DNA from: Otis tarda
Lineage: Eukaryota > Chordata > Aves > Otidiformes > Otididae
NCBI GenBank assembly: GCA_026413225.1
Contig: CM048554.1
Coordinates: 71,230,463-71,294,462, forward strand
Length of the DNA stretch: 64,000 bases
Reading direction: 5' to 3'
This document shows, piece by piece, positions 14,601 to 28,270 of this stretch. The position numbers and the translations under genes were made by a program. The notes beneath the pieces were generated by a model that saw nothing but the letters and a program-made list of their open reading frames with translations, did no database searches and had not been told where the DNA came from. Each line of letters opens with the position of its first letter. Position 1 is the first letter of the stretch.

Positions 14601-17600
14601 TGCCTGGAGGCACAGAAAGAAGAGGGTGGGCAAGCAGGCAGATGTTTTTTATATTCCTCTTTTACATTAAAAAAAAAAAAAAGTAAGAATTACTATATTG
14701 CTCAGAACAAAGTCAATTTTCTCCAGCATCCTGTCTGAGAGTGGACAGTAGCAGATGTGTCAGAAACAAGAGGGCAATGACCATTATACTTCCAGAAATC
14801 TATGGCTTAAGGTCTGAGTAAGATACTGTTTACATCTTTGAGTTTAATAACTTGTGATGGTTTTATTATTATTATTCCATGAATTTATTCAGTGATTTTT
14901 AACCTGTTTCAGTACAAGTTTTCTTTGTTTGCTATAAACTAGCTGCCATTTGAACCCCCCTGATTCTTCTACAGTGAAAAAAAAGAGTGAACACCAATTC
15001 TGAAGAGCCATAGGTGCATCCCAAACCTATTCAGCTCCATATTGATGACTTTTATGTGATCTCTATTCCTTTATATAATCCCTGCCATACCACAGCTGAG
15101 CACCAAGACGACAGCCAATGGAGCTACCCATGGATTCCACATGGAATCTACCCATAGATTCAAGGATCTATTTTCTGAGGAGCAGTAGCTAATTTTGAAA
15201 CAATACTATTTTTTCTAGATAAGGTTGTTTCTGTCTCAAGCTTACTAAAGTGACACATCATTGCCTATGAACAGTATCCCAAGCAAGGAAATATTAGAAA
15301 GCCAATTATCAGTGCAAGTGTGCCACTTGTTAGGAAAGGCCATAAAACTTGTTCCTTACTGGCTGGAAATACATACCTACTATATTTTTATCTGAAACTG
15401 CATTTCAGATAGTTCACGAACATGCAGAAGACCGGGTATTTGAAAAGCACTCATGGGCAAATGCAGATCTTCCTATAGCCTGCAGGAAACCCGAAGAGCA
15501 GGGTGAGGGAATCAGAGCTGCAAAAATTCCTGAGCTAGGAAGGGAGGGACAGGGAGTGAATCATCTGGGAAGCAAGAAGAAGACAAAGGCCACCAATGTG
15601 CAGGAAGGCTGCCAGAGGACAGATAGGTCTTCCTCTTGGATTATTTGCTCTTACCTATTACTCTGATTGCCACTCAACACAAGAACCGGGGCATTGTAGT
15701 CATTCACTTTGCCATTGAGGATATTTTAGAGGGTGAAGGGGTTGTCCAGGTACTTCGTAGGTATTTACCCTCTTTAGGTACAGCTATTTCTCTGTAGACA
15801 CTCCAGAGACGCAAACTTAACATCATGTTAGAGAGAGGAAGACATGCAGCAAGAGTGGGACAGCAAAAGGGACATAAAAGCCTTTCCAGATGACTTATAT
15901 GTTCAAGATTTGGGGCCCAATAAGCTGATAGAATAAAGTAGAGATCTCAGGCACAATGTTTCTATAGTGATTAGCAAACAAGCAATCTATTTGTTCCTTC
16001 CTGGCACCTTATATCCCTCCTAAACTGGATGTTTCTACAGAGATCAATATCTGTTTTAAAAAACACAAGTGCTTATTTTTTTAAGAGATTCCCAAAATAG
16101 ACGTGTCAAATGTAAACATCTACAGAATCTCCAGGCCTTATTTTATTTTGAACTTTTGTACAGCACTCAATAGATTACAGCCAGACTAAAAGGAATTCTG
16201 AACTGTGCTGTTGTGTTTTTTATCTCCTGCCAAAGACTTCTTCGAAATTCACAGCTCATTAGAACCTTCTGACTACTTTATAAACAAAGCTTTGTATCAT
16301 CGCTGTTATCACCTAATTAAAATATATCTCATTCCAGAGCTTCAATTGCATAACATAAAGCTTCTGCTGCAAGTTTGTACAAAAATTACTATGCAAACAG
16401 GCTAATTGCACCTCTCAAACCATAGTTCTGCTATAAACTGTCACAAGCCAAACTACATATAAGTAATATCAGTTACTCGTCTGTAAAAAAAAAAATCTAG
16501 AGAAAGATCTTATAAGTTTTAAGCTCAACTGTAAAAAAACACACTTCAGCCTACACCTTTACACCTATAAAAAAGTGATAATTCTGCTTTTAACACCTTA
16601 TCATATCTGAAAGGGTTTCTTGTGCAATTGGGAGACATTTTTGTAATTTAAGACTGCATGGCTATTATTTGTTTCAGGAAGAATATGACAGGTGTCACAA
16701 TTTAAAATCAACCCCAATGAAAACTTTTCTAAATTGCATCACCACAAAATCCACTGGCACAACACAAGCCTTGTACTCTGCAAGTATATCTACCCACAAT
16801 CTGCCTGCACTGGGAGGGCAGAAGAACAATTTTTGTGGTATGTGGAACATGCTTATAAATTGCAGTGGGTGTGTCAAGAAAGACAACATAACTAATACGA
16901 ATGATACCCAGCAGTACTTCTCACACATAATATAAACATCTGCCTTTCTGTCGGAGTCTCTCAGGGGAGAAAGAGGGAAGGGAGCCAGCGGGTCACCAAA
17001 TAAAGAGTGAGGTGGAAGGCAGGTACCTAGCAATTGTGTGGGAAGACACAAAGAGGGCAATAGAAGTAGCAAATTTCTTTGTCAAAGGCAAAATCCAAAC
17101 CAGCTTGAGGAAAGGGGACTTGGAGAAAGATGTGACCACCTAATCTACGCTTGCAGTGTGTTCATCTGAAGATTGCTGATTTTAAATTTCATGGTGCCCA
17201 CTAAGGCTTGAACTGCCTCCATCAATGTCACAAGGATAAATTCATAGCTATGAGATGTGGCAGCAAAACTATTTCTTTTAATGCAGGGGAGCTGGGTGGC
17301 ACAGCATAATGTCAATGCACTGCTTGTAGTCACACATTGCAATGACAGGACAGTTCTGCACTGGACTGGAATTGCTGTGATTGAGGTGATTCTTCACCAT
17401 AAGGGATGCAGATCATGATAGTTACATGACAGAGAAGGCAAGAGGCCAGATGTACAAACAGATGTAGTCACAGCAATTCTCAGCAGTAAACTTTTACAAC
17501 TCCACACAGCCCTGCTGTCAGTGGGGCCTCCTCCCATCACAACTTGGAAGTCCAGGTACTTCCAGCCAGGCTCTTGAAAATGGGATAGGATCCTTTAGTT

Positions 17601-19498
17601 TTGAAAAGGATGGCAAGATCCCAACACAGTCACAGCTTAGAGAGAGGCATCTTCCTCTATAATGAGTTCAACAAAGATGACTAAAATGGCATACTTAATT
17701 TGAATGCAAATTAGCATAATTAGCTTTTAAATTAAAAAAAATTGAAAAGCAGAAATGGGAGGCAGAAAAGAAATAAGAGCCGTTTATATGCAATGCTTTC
17801 CCTGCCCTCCCTTCCCCTGCAGACAAGTCCTTGCTTTCACATAAACTTAGGATTGTCTGAGTTGCAGGCAGCTCTGCCCGCTCCACCTGATTCCCAGGAA
17901 ATCTTTTCTGCCCTCTTCCGGTCTATGTGTGCCCTTGCTCTCACTAGAACAGACCCCAGCCCCAGCTACGGCTGCTGCCAATGTCAAGTCCCACCTGTCC
18001 TCACCTGAGCAAGGTGCCCAAGCAGGGGCAGCAAATCCCCCACTCCAGATTCTTCTTCCACCACCACCACGCTCTCCTCAAAGGGTCAGCTCTGCACAGT
18101 GGCAAAACCCAAACGCTGCCCATCAAGTGATAGAAGGATGTAACAGAACAAGGAAAGGACTTGAGAGTGGGGCAACATGGATCATCCAAGAGGTGCCATG
18201 AATCAGAAGAAGTATGATGGATGTATATAAACAATGAGTGCAGTGGAGAAAGGTTCAGTCTTTCATCTAAGGGCAATGAATGGCAATAGTAAATGAACGA
18301 TTCAAACCAGATAGAGATAGTTCCTCACATGTGTAGTTCAGCTGTGTTGCCGATACAATGAAAATTACCTGAATTCAAAGGGGGATAGGAAAAAAAACTT
18401 GGATGAAAAAAAAATCTATTTAGCAGCAAGGAATATAAGGTAGCATTTCTGACTTGCAAGCTACAAAAATCACAGATCAGTGGTTGCTTGGAGAACATTT
18501 GGATAAAATCTCACTATATGCTTGTGTGTCTCTCATACTCTTTTCCTACATTTCAGTGACAGGATCATTGGTGACCATCAGAGACAAGAAACTAAGGTAA
18601 ACTTGGTAAAGTTAAAAATGATCTTATGAAAAAGGAACTTTTGTTTATCCAAGAGAAATTGTTTTTAAAAATGTTGTATATGAAGTTACAGACCCACTGG
18701 ACATATTAGCCTAATGGCAAATGGGAGAGTGTGATGTATCCCTGCTCAGAGAACACCAGCATAGTTCTCTCTTGAAGGTAGCATTGACACTAGGAAGCTT
18801 TTTCTTATTACAAAAAAAAAAAGAGATCTATTCTTTTCCATTACAGGCAATCACTGTGCTTTGAAATGACCCTGAATCCTTTCTGGATTTTTATTAAATA
18901 ACCATGGAAGGATGTGAAGGAAATCAAAAAGCTTGCCTCCAAGGTCCCTGTCAGAGTGGGACAAAAGGGAAGCATTAAATGAATATTTAATTAATAATGC
19001 AAAAGAGGAAAGAAGGAAGCCAAATAAGCAGGACAATATGACACTTTTATGGTGTCTGGGAAACTTAAACTCAAGACCTCATACCATGACAATCAGAAAA
19101 AGGCAACATAAGAGACCAAGAAGAGAAAAGTAGGAGAAACAAAGAAATATTGGTCTTGGGAGAGTCTTTGTCTCTCTATTAGGAGATTAGAACCAATTGC
19201 ATTAGGAACTTTTAATTATTTATGAGTTTAATTTTCTTGGAAATAGAATGTACAAAGATGCAGAAATCTTTACATCAGAGAAGCTAAGACAACAATACCT
19301 TCACACAACAGCATCAACAATGCCAGCATAACAACTCCTCTCTTCACATACAGTGGCACATTTGATCTCAAGAGTAATTTTAATTTTGCCAGTGTTGAAG
19401 GGGTTTTTTTTTCTGCTGTATTTATATCCATCTTTGGTAAAATAAGGTCATTATTGTGCTTAAACTATTCCTTTCCTCTTTTTCCCTTGGGCTTCTAT
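2641..19498. other. Long AT-rich non-coding stretch, no gene seen
   Basis: About 17 kb without a recognisable gene or transposon. Open frames are short (up to about 126 codons), occur on both strands and match nothing I know. Small features are a GT/AT microsatellite at about 10409-10428 and a partly palindromic direct repeat at about 15123-15163. The block at about 4690-5240 is less AT-rich and of ordinary single-copy complexity; it could be a conserved non-coding element, but this cannot be judged from one sequence. Confidence 0.6.
10409..10428. repeat. GT/AT microsatellite
   Basis: Six GT units are followed directly by four AT units. It is a short simple repeat with no sign of function. 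Confidence 0.85.
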
Positions 19499-19503
19499 AT
19501 TAC

Positions 19504-19999
19504 TGTCCTGGTTCTGGCTAGGACAGAGTTAATTTTCACCTGAGCTGGGAGAGGTGCTGCAGCTGGTGGCACCTCTGGCTGGGGCACACAGCTGGGATAG
19601 GTTACCAATTAGCCAACAGCTGGGATAGTTTACCCAAATTGGCCCAAGGGCTCTTCCACACCCTGTGATATCATGCTCAGTATACACAGTGGGGATGATG
19701 CTGAGGGGAGCTTTCTGCTACTTGGGAGGGAGCTGGGCATCAGGGTTCACTGTGAGCTATTGTACTGTAAATTACTTCTACTCTAAGTTATGTATTTTTT
19801 ATTATTGGTTTGTTTGTTTGTTTTCTATCTCTGTTTTCTTTTCCTCTGTTGTTTTCTTAAGCTGTTTCTTATCTCAATCCATGAGCTTTGACTTCTTTTC
19901 TTTACCAATTCTCCTCCTTGTCCCACTGCAGTGGGGTGGTGGGGGAGGAGTGAGAAACTGTGTGGTATTTTAGCTGCTGAGTGGGGCTAAACCATGACA
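19504..19999 (+). mobile_element. Solo LTR, ERV type (family B, 0.5 kb)
   Basis: The element starts TGTCCTGGTT and ends AACCATGACA, giving the TG...CA ends of a retroviral LTR. It is flanked by a perfect 5-bp direct repeat, ATTAC (19499-19503 and 20000-20004). Inside, the TGATATCATGCTCAGTATA block (promoter region), the TTATCTCAATCCATGAG block and the GC-rich block before the 3' end match the layout of an LTR family abundant in neoavian genomes. A 5-bp duplication fits ERVL-type integration. No internal gag or pol sequence is attached, so it is a solo LTR left by recombination between two LTRs. It shares family with the copy at 50007-50629. The exact repeat-database name is not certain. Confidence 0.88.
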
Positions 20000-20245
20000 A
20001 TTACTGATGATTATTTTCTTTCTACACCTTTGTCTGATTATACCTTGATCAGTAAGGAGGGTCTTGCCAAATAGGTTCAGGTTGTTAAATTCCTGCATTC
20101 TTCCAATACTTTCAGGAATTTCATTCCCAGATTGTAGCCTGCTCAGTTTACAAGCTATTTACAAACCAAAAAGGCCATAATTATTTCCCAGAGGAAAATA
20201 CATAGCAGCTTGCACTGCAGATATCTGACTGAGGAATTTGAAAAT

Positions 20246-21432
20246 TGTCGTAGTTCAGCCCCAATCGGGACCAGACTACACAGTCTCTCTCTCACTCCCC
20301 CACCCTCCAAGAGAATAGAGGGAGATAATATAAGAAAAAAACGGCTTGAGGTTTGAGATAAGGACAGGGAGAAATCCTTAAAGTTACCGTTACAGGCAAA
20401 ACAGACTCAACTTGGGAAAACTATTCATTTATTACATTACTAAAAACAGCAGGATAATGAGACAGAGAACAAGATAACCTTCCCCCCACCCCTCCTTCTT
20501 CCCAAGCTTAACATTATCTCTACTCCCTTCCCCCCCCCCCCCCGCCCCAAGCGGCACAGGGGGGAAGAGGGAATGGGGGTCGCGGTCAGTTCATCACGTG
20601 TTGTTTTACGTCGCTGCTTCATGGTCAGGGGAAGAACTCCTCACATTCCTCCCCTGCTCTGTTGTGGGGTCCCACCCATATGCCACAGTCCTTCCTGAAA
20701 CTGCTCTGGCGTGGGTCATCTTTTCCACAGAGTACAGTCTCTCCAGAACGGCTGCCCCAGCGGGCTCTCCACAGGCCACAGCCACCTTCAGGCATCCACC
20801 TCCCCCGGTGTGGGGTCCTTCATGGGCTCCAAGTGGATCTCTGCTCCTCCGTGGACCTCCATGGGCTGCAGGGGGACAACCTGCTCCACCATGGTAGTCA
20901 CCACAGGCTGCAGGGGAATCTTGGCCAGGAGCAGCATTACTCCTCCCCCTCCTTGTGAACTGACATTGGCGTCTGCAGCCATTCCTCTCACAAGCAAATT
21001 CTTCACAACAGGCTGGCAGATGCCTCTCAGAATCTCTTCACATCATCCATCTCATCTCCTCTCCACTTCTTGCAGCCAGGCTGGGCCGAGTTGGGCCCAG
21101 TCGGCTGCCTGGCAAGAGGCCAGAAGGTGAGGCCTGCAAGGCCCGTGAGGCCTGCAAGGCCCATGAGGCCTGCGCCTCCCCCTCTGCCCCCACTCAGTTT
21201 CTTCACATCTTCTCTTCTCCCTCTTTTTTTTTTTTTTTTTTTTTGTTTTGCCCTTCTTAAATACGTTATCGCAGAGGGGTTATCACAGAACATTCTGCTA
21301 CCAATCGGCTTGGCCTTGGCCAGTAGTGGGTCCATCCTAGGCCTGTCCGAGTCCACTGAACAAAGGGGAGCGACTTCTAGCAGTTTCCTACAGAAGCTAC
21401 CACCTTAGGCTTCACTAAACAAAGCCACAACA
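20246..21432 (-). mobile_element. Solo LTR, ERV type (family A, 1.2 kb)
   Basis: On the minus strand the element begins at 21432 with TGTTGTGGCTTTG and ends at 20246 with CTGAACTACGACA. It is the same family as the copies at 37588-38716, 45972-47093 and 58652-59784, but visibly more diverged from them, so it is likely the oldest of the four. The 5-bp flanks (AAAAT and AAGAT) look like a target duplication with one difference. It has a GC-rich centre of imperfect short repeats, an A-rich tract just after the promoter region and an AATAAA polyadenylation signal. No internal retroviral genes adjoin it. Long open frames crossing the GC-rich centre on both strands are by-products of base composition. 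Confidence 0.9.
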
Positions 21433-21437
21433 AAGAT

Positions 21438-24066
21438 CAAGACTTAGCACCTGAAATACTTGAACAAATTCTTCCAGTAGTTCATTAGCAAGATTCATTT
21501 TACTCCAAGATCACATATGACAATTCTCAAGAGGGAGCTGGTTTTTCAAAGATTGTTTAGCATTAGATCAGTTCCATGTTTCTTTACATTTAACTTTTAA
21601 AAGTCTTCTTACGGAATTCCTAAGGAGACTACCTATTGGTTTTGCCCTGGGGAAGTCTTCTTCCCCCCTGCCATACACTGTCTTTGTGATGTCAGATACA
21701 AGACTGTCTTTGAATGCTTGATTCTTTATACATTTCCTGTCCATCATTTTTATAACTTTCCTGTTTATTCTATTTATTCATTTTCTTCACTTTTGTTTTA
21801 TTTCTGGATCTTTCTGCAGTTTATTATTAGTATTTGCAAAGGCTTAATGCTGGAAAATATGCATGATTACTGGATTATGCAAACAGAAAACCAAGCAGTG
21901 CACACAATTAAAATTCTCACCTAGCTGTTATTACGAAGCAACCAGATGAAGTTTTCAAGTGCTGCTCACCACTTCATCACCTTGACAATTGCTGTGCTAT
22001 CCTAATTAAAAAAAAGGGACAAATCAAAAGTATTAGAAGTACTTGCAGCACTTTGACAAAACAGGTAAGTTTAGCTGCCATGGTCTTTCTTAAGGATGCA
22101 ATGGTGTAATACTACAGCATCCTGCAATACCAGCACTATTTCAGAAGGACCAGCTGGTAGTATCTTCCCGCAGCCAATGTGAAATTGCAGACTAAAGGTC
22201 TTCTGGATGTTTCATTACAGGGAACAGTAAACAAAGCTAATGAAAGAAAAGCTCTTGTTCACATTAGCCAGCCTTTTAGGAACAACAAAGCCTAAAATCA
22301 TCATACTACGTAAGTCATGAGTCCTGCAACTCTTAATTTTAAAATTATGTATGATGTTCCTGTCAAAATATGTCCCTCTACAACCTGAATTATTATTGTG
22401 AGTGGGAAAAGCATGATGCTCAATTCACAGGGAAAAAATAAAATAAATTTAGGTTTCCCTTTAGCAGTAAATAACATTAAAAGAAGCAGCATAGAGCATA
22501 TTTCAACAGTCAGCCACAGGCTAAATAAGTGGGAAACAAAGCTTGATGAAGCAACACAGTGGATTGATTCATTAGGTTTGCATACCAAAAGAGCTTGGTT
22601 TGCACTCTGTCTTGAGTTAGAGGTAAAAATAAAAGCAGCCACCTCAACCTCAGCCTCCCTGTAATACCAAAAAGCATCAGCTGTGCTCTCATACGGAGAA
22701 AGCTGCAAAGATCACAGGCAGCTGTATTAAAATAACAACAGGAAATGGAAGTAGCGAGGTTTTTCTGTGCAGGGGTAACAAAAGGAGGTTAAAGCAGCAG
22801 TTTTCATGGAAACAGAGATACATATAGTTGGAAAAAAAATGGAAAAGGTAATCCCTGTCCCTGTGGCATTGAAACAACACTTCCACCATTTTGTAACACC
22901 TTCAGAACAAGGGGTACTTTCCAGTGACCACTGCTGTATCCAGTAGAGCCAAACTGGGAATCTTCCTCCATATTTTTCTCACTATTTGTCTGGCTGCAGC
23001 TGTGCATTTTATCAAACATACAGTTTAACAAATATAGCATTTACAATACAAGCACTTCAAAAATCTAGGAATCTGCTGAGATACAGTATTGCTAAGTCTG
23101 ACTGAAGATGCAATTGCATCTCATACATGAAAAGAGTCTCTAGTCATGTAGAACAGGAGACACAGTTACTCTTTATCAAAAGTTTGCCAGAGAAATCTGT
23201 TAAAAGCAGTACACACTTTATGCTTATTATGTCAGCTTTTTTTCAATCTTCAGACCATGTCACAAGTTCTATTGACTTTTTAATTCATAATTTGATAGCC
23301 ATTGATAAACATTTCCTTCAATTATAAGCAAACACCATTTGTATGCTGAAGTCATTGAACCACAATGGGTAAAGCATTTACCACGAACCCACTCAGCACT
23401 CAGACAGCCATAGCTTCTGTTCAGAATCTACTGTTCAACAGTTTTCTAGTGTTTCCAAAGTTTTCTCACAGTTGTGTCATAAGAAGTTTCAACGGACACA
23501 ACTCAGCTCTACTGCAAAAAAAAAAGTGGCCTGTCTTGTCCTTCTCTGTGCTGCTAAATTCTCGTTTCTCTCCTCCTCAGTTTGTATGTCAATCACTTGT
23601 AGGCCGTCACTTAAGTAGTCAAATCCATCCTGACTACTGAGGTAAGCTAAACATAGTCTCTAGGATGATATTTTTGCCAGATTCAGTCCCATCTATACGA
23701 GGCCACTGGTGTGGTTCCCTGCATGGTTGCATAAAGGCTTTTACCCACTGTCCAGATAGAGTGGAGGAGGAGAAAAGTGCTGGGCCACAGTAGGTAACTA
23801 GAAATAACATGATGCATGAAAAGGAGATATGGCTTCTTTTGATGATAAGATTAGAATATTCTGGCTTAAATTGCTTGTGAAGCACTGTTGTAATGCATGA
23901 TCTAGGCACAAAAGAAAGTTTATGCTTCTCATGCTTCCAATGAGCAGCAAGAATTCAAAACTTTTCAGAGGAGCAAAGAGATATTTGAGGGAAAGGGCTA
24001 GGAAAGTGGCCAGTGACAGTCACTTCTGAGGGCACTGATCATTTACAGAACCTACTATGGCTTTAC
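21438..24066. other. Non-coding stretch, no gene seen
   Basis: AT-rich single-copy-looking DNA. Open frames reach about 135 codons (22301-22708, minus) but show no recognisable domain. I see no repeats that I can name. Confidence 0.55.
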
Positions 24067-24113
24067 AAGTTGTTAATTTGATTTAAAAAAAAAAAAAAAG
24101 TTGTTAATTTGAT
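24067..24113. repeat. Poly(A) tract between 16-bp direct repeats
   Basis: The 16-bp sequence AAGTTGTTAATTTGAT occurs at 24067-24082 and again, 31 bases later, at 24098-24113. Between them lie TT and a run of A; 15 A in all, two of which belong to the second copy. This is the arrangement left when target-primed reverse transcription inserts little more than a poly(A) tail. A simple tandem duplication with later growth of the A run would look the same. The repeat itself is certain; its origin is not. Confidence 0.8.
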
Positions 24114-27100
24114 CAAGCTCTAGAAATAGTGAAACATAAGACTGCCTGCACAAAGACCCATACATACTGGGTCTGGTTTTCAGTGTGCCCAGTTGCCAAA
24201 ATATCTCTTGCAAATCAGTTACCTCCAGAAAGTGATGCTTGTCTGCACAATTGCCAGAAAATTGTCCAATCTGCATATACAAATAAACACAATTCCAGTT
24301 TCAGTAGAAGAATAGCAGTGCACACAGTGCACATTCACTTCCACCAATAAACATTGCTGCATCAATAACTGACTTCCCCCTCCCCAAGGATTTCCACTGC
24401 ATTTACTACTTTATTTCTTATGGATCTAAAAGCAAAAATGGCTTTTCCTTTGCTTTACCTCTCCAATTTTGGTTCTTATGTGTTACAAAGGAGCTACAAA
24501 ATATTATGAGAAAAGTAGTAATAGGGGAGATGATTATGCTTATAAAACAATGAACAACTTTTCCAGAAATTTGACTCTGTTGTTCCATTTACTTCAACTG
24601 GCAAATTAGCCATGATGCCTGAACGAGATACCATCCAAGGTTGACAAGTTGTGTTCACATGAATATTTTTTTTGCCAGGAATCTTTTTTTTTTTCTGTAA
24701 TTAGTGCAGCAATGAAAGCCTCTTTTTATCAGTAGTGTTAAATGTTTTAACCTCAAGACCAATAAAAACAAGAGATGCATTTGAGAACTTCAGTCTTCTA
24801 AGAGCAGCACAAATCACAGCCCTTTCAACTACTGGGCTTGAACAAGGAGCACTTATCACTTGGTAGAAACTGAAAACATGCAGGAAACAAGCAATATTGG
24901 TTTGAACAGAAAGAGTTAAAAAAAAAAAAAACCCTTTCCCAAAGAGATTGAGGAATCTACCTTCATTTCACAGCTTCCTTCATTTTAGGAAGAAAATATT
25001 TGAGAGAGACAAAGCTGGAAACAGAAACAAACATCCTTATTTTAAAAGGCTTGCAACACTGGAAAAGAACGCCAGAGCCAAATCCCTGCTGCCTGCAGCA
25101 AGAATCAAGTGAAAAGCCTGCTTGTTCCTGCCAATTAAAATTTGTGGTTTTCTTTTGTAACCCTAACAAAGTTGCTTCCATTGGACATTTTATAGTGTTT
25201 TGCTGCCTCTGGGTCTCCAAGGAAAAGGAAGATAAACACCTCACCTTCACTAGGTACAACATTTATCACAGCTATTCCCCATCTTTAAAATGTGTCTGAG
25301 TCCCTTAAGAGTGTTTTAAAAGGGAAGAGAAAGAATTATAAGACTGGACAAAATCCCAGGACAACCATTTAAAAGGTGTATTAGATGCACGGCAAACCAT
25401 TTCTCAGATGCATCATCTAAGAAGGATACATTAATTCCTGAACATCCCTTCAGGAGGTTTCCAAGACCTTGTATGAGAAGGAACGTGGGCTCCTTTGGTT
25501 TCTTTTCAATACAATTTGCCCATCAGTATCCTAGTGTTTTCCTTACATGTACATTGTAGGTGACTGAGAATACCAGGAATCCTCCTCCTTTTGTTTCTGA
25601 GATTCCTTTGCTATTGTGTTTGTGCAACCACTCTTCTGATGTAAAAACAAAAAAAAACCAGAAAAAGAGCACAACATCACAAAAAATCCCAAGATATAAG
25701 TCATATACTTCTGCAGTAGTTTTTAAATGTTTTGAGGTATCTTGAAAATTTATAATTGAAAGAAAAAAAAATCAGTTAGGAGAAATAACATTTAGATAAA
25801 AGAGCTAGCTAAGAATAACCAGTTGAACTGCAAGGTCATGATATTTTCTATAAAGTGAATTAAGGAACAGCAATATGGTTTTTTACATCTGTTGGTACTG
25901 CATTCAATAATTCTGGTTAAAGCTGTAAAAAAACACTTACAAGTACCAACCTTATGTGTATTAGGAAAAAGACTATTCAGAACAGAACATCACCTCCATT
26001 CAGCTCCAAATGACTAACAGCAGGACTTTGGGATATGCATAAGAATCAATGCATTATTTAAATTGATTTTTTTTTCTAGAAATGTTTTGAAAGTATAATG
26101 CACATGTCCAACCACATCACAAGCATAAAGTTCAATTTTATTACATCTATCTTAAAATGAGCCAAAACACTTCTTGTAGGCACATTAACAATGTACATTC
26201 CAAGACAAACAACTTCTATTCAATTATAGCAGAAATTACATTCTGTCCAGGTCTCTTTTCCCTTCCCTCCATGTTGGCTGAGATCCGTAGATAGTCTTGC
26301 AGTATGGTAAAGAAATATGTTGAATTTTTCAATTAAAAATTACTAAACATTATTTAATGCATAAAACAAAGTAAAACAATCAAAGGAAAGATCAAGGAAA
26401 TTCAACATTTTAATTGAGATTAAACTCAATTTACAGGTTTTGCCACCCACACAACACCTGAAAAAGACTTGGTCTCCTTGAGATCAATGCCCTCCAGGTT
26501 TGTGCTGGTGTGCAATCAAAATTCTCATTTACTTCCAGCACTTAATTTAAAAATAAAGGTATGAATTCTAGCATTTAATAGTTTTCTTCTTCTGATTACT
26601 CATAAATCTTTATATTATTCATTCTTAATCAGCTTCAGAAGTTAAAATATTTTATGCACAATTGTCTCTCTTACCTCAATAAAAAAAAAAAAATCAATAT
26701 GCCTTTCCATTCTCTTTCTCCTATTTGCTGCTCCAGTTAGTCTGCCCCCTCATCTGTTTTTATTAAGCTTTGCTTTATTTCTGAGATTGAATTCACAAGC
26801 TAGCAAATGATGAGGCTGCCTCTTGTTTCAGTTCCTCCTAAATTAGCTGACAGCCTGCTGGGGTGCTGGGGTGGACCACTGTGTCTTTCTTCTGCTGTTG
26901 TTAGGTTGTTCATTCTTCCATTTCTTTGAATTAAACAGTAAAAGCTTGCTCACTATTCATGTTGTTTTCTTAATTATATTGTTGTCTCAGCTTTTTCCTG
27001 ATGACTACCACCTTTAAATAAAACATAGGGGCAGATTTTTAAGGTTTATACACAAGTCAGACACTTATATGACTTTGGCCCTTGAAGTTTTGCTGGATAT

Positions 27101-28248
27101 ATTCGATGCTGCATCAAGTCACATACACCTGGGCTGTCTGTAGAAAGGAATATGATCCTCCCTCCACGTGATCCCTGTTTACATCACAGTGATTGAAGGT
27201 CACATTTTTTTGTGACATGCACCCATGTTACCCCAAAGATATATTTGAATTCCAACATCTGAGACACTTTGTTCAGAACCCACTGTGCAGTTACTATGCT
27301 ACTGTTTAGTGTAATAATGCATCTGCACAATGTTATGGCTTGGAGAACATGTACATTACAAGTTCAAATACAAATTGAATTCACAGATCTCCTACCCTGC
27401 CTCTCAAACTCCAGCAGAGAACCATTTTCATAGCAACTGAAGTGGTTGTGTGCTCCCCCTCTACTGCCAAAGAGCTTCTCACTTCTGATGATGGGTAAGC
27501 AAAATTTGTCCTCTTCTTGGGAAGGAAGGTAGAAGACCACCACAAACATTACCTGCAGGCTCATGCATTCACCCAAGCAGGAAAGTCTGCCTGAAAAGCT
27601 GAATTTGCAGCCATCTGTGCTTATCATCTGCTTCAGTTACAAACACATTGGAGCAGGAACCTCTAGAATTTCCTAAAAATTAACATGTAGACTAGATGAC
27701 AGTATAAAAAGAGAACAACAAGATCCACAAGTTTTCTTAGCCAAGCTGTTTAACAAGAGAGGAAGAGAAAAAAAGTCACCAGCTCTTGCTTTTCAAAGTC
27801 ACAGAAGCACTTACCAGATATATTTTTCTATTACTATAGAGGTTACTTGCCATTGTTATCTCTTAGTATTCAGAGCTAAGAAATTACTGGGTCAAATTGC
27901 TTTACTCTGAAGTGGGATGCAGTGCCTTTATCAATCTGCCATTCCTTTCCTTCATTCTTCTGTTTATTGGTTCAACTTTTCTCCCCCAAAGCAAGTCAAG
28001 ACATCTTGCCTCATATCTAATCTTTTGTGGACTTGCAGTCACTTCTTCTAAAGATGCTGCCTGATCTGTGTCCATTTTCCATGCAGAGGGATTTTCCTGA
28101 TCCATGCTTATTTTGCATATAGAGGGTTGCAAGATGTGATGTTAGAAAAAGAAAGTGACTGGAAACAGTGTTTCAGAGGCAACCGAATGGCTGCTACGCC
28201 TGGATTCCCAAACCTATAGGGTAACGAGCCCATTCAAAATGTTTTGGC
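24114..28248. other. Non-coding stretch, no gene seen
   Basis: AT-rich DNA with scattered A or T runs (for example around 24668, 24919 and 26682). No frame resembles a known protein and no transposon is recognisable. Confidence 0.55.
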
Positions 28249-28270
28249 TTTTTTTTTTTTTTTTTTTTTT
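28249..28270. repeat. T22 homopolymer run
   Basis: A run of 22 T. Read on the minus strand it is a poly(A) run placed after a stretch with a 3'-UTR-like look (28271-28560, A/T-rich with T runs). No AATAAA lies within the 30 bases before the run, and no coding sequence is recognisable further upstream on that strand. It may therefore be a plain homopolymer and not a retroposed tail. Confidence 0.85.

Noticed and set aside
17695-18276. Cluster of overlapping frames on both strands in a GC-richer block
   Set aside because: No domain, no consistent strand, lengths within chance. Not called as a gene.
19504-21432. A full provirus made of the two neighbouring LTRs
   Set aside because: The LTRs belong to different families, point in opposite directions, and have separate target duplications; only about 240 bases of non-viral DNA lie between them.
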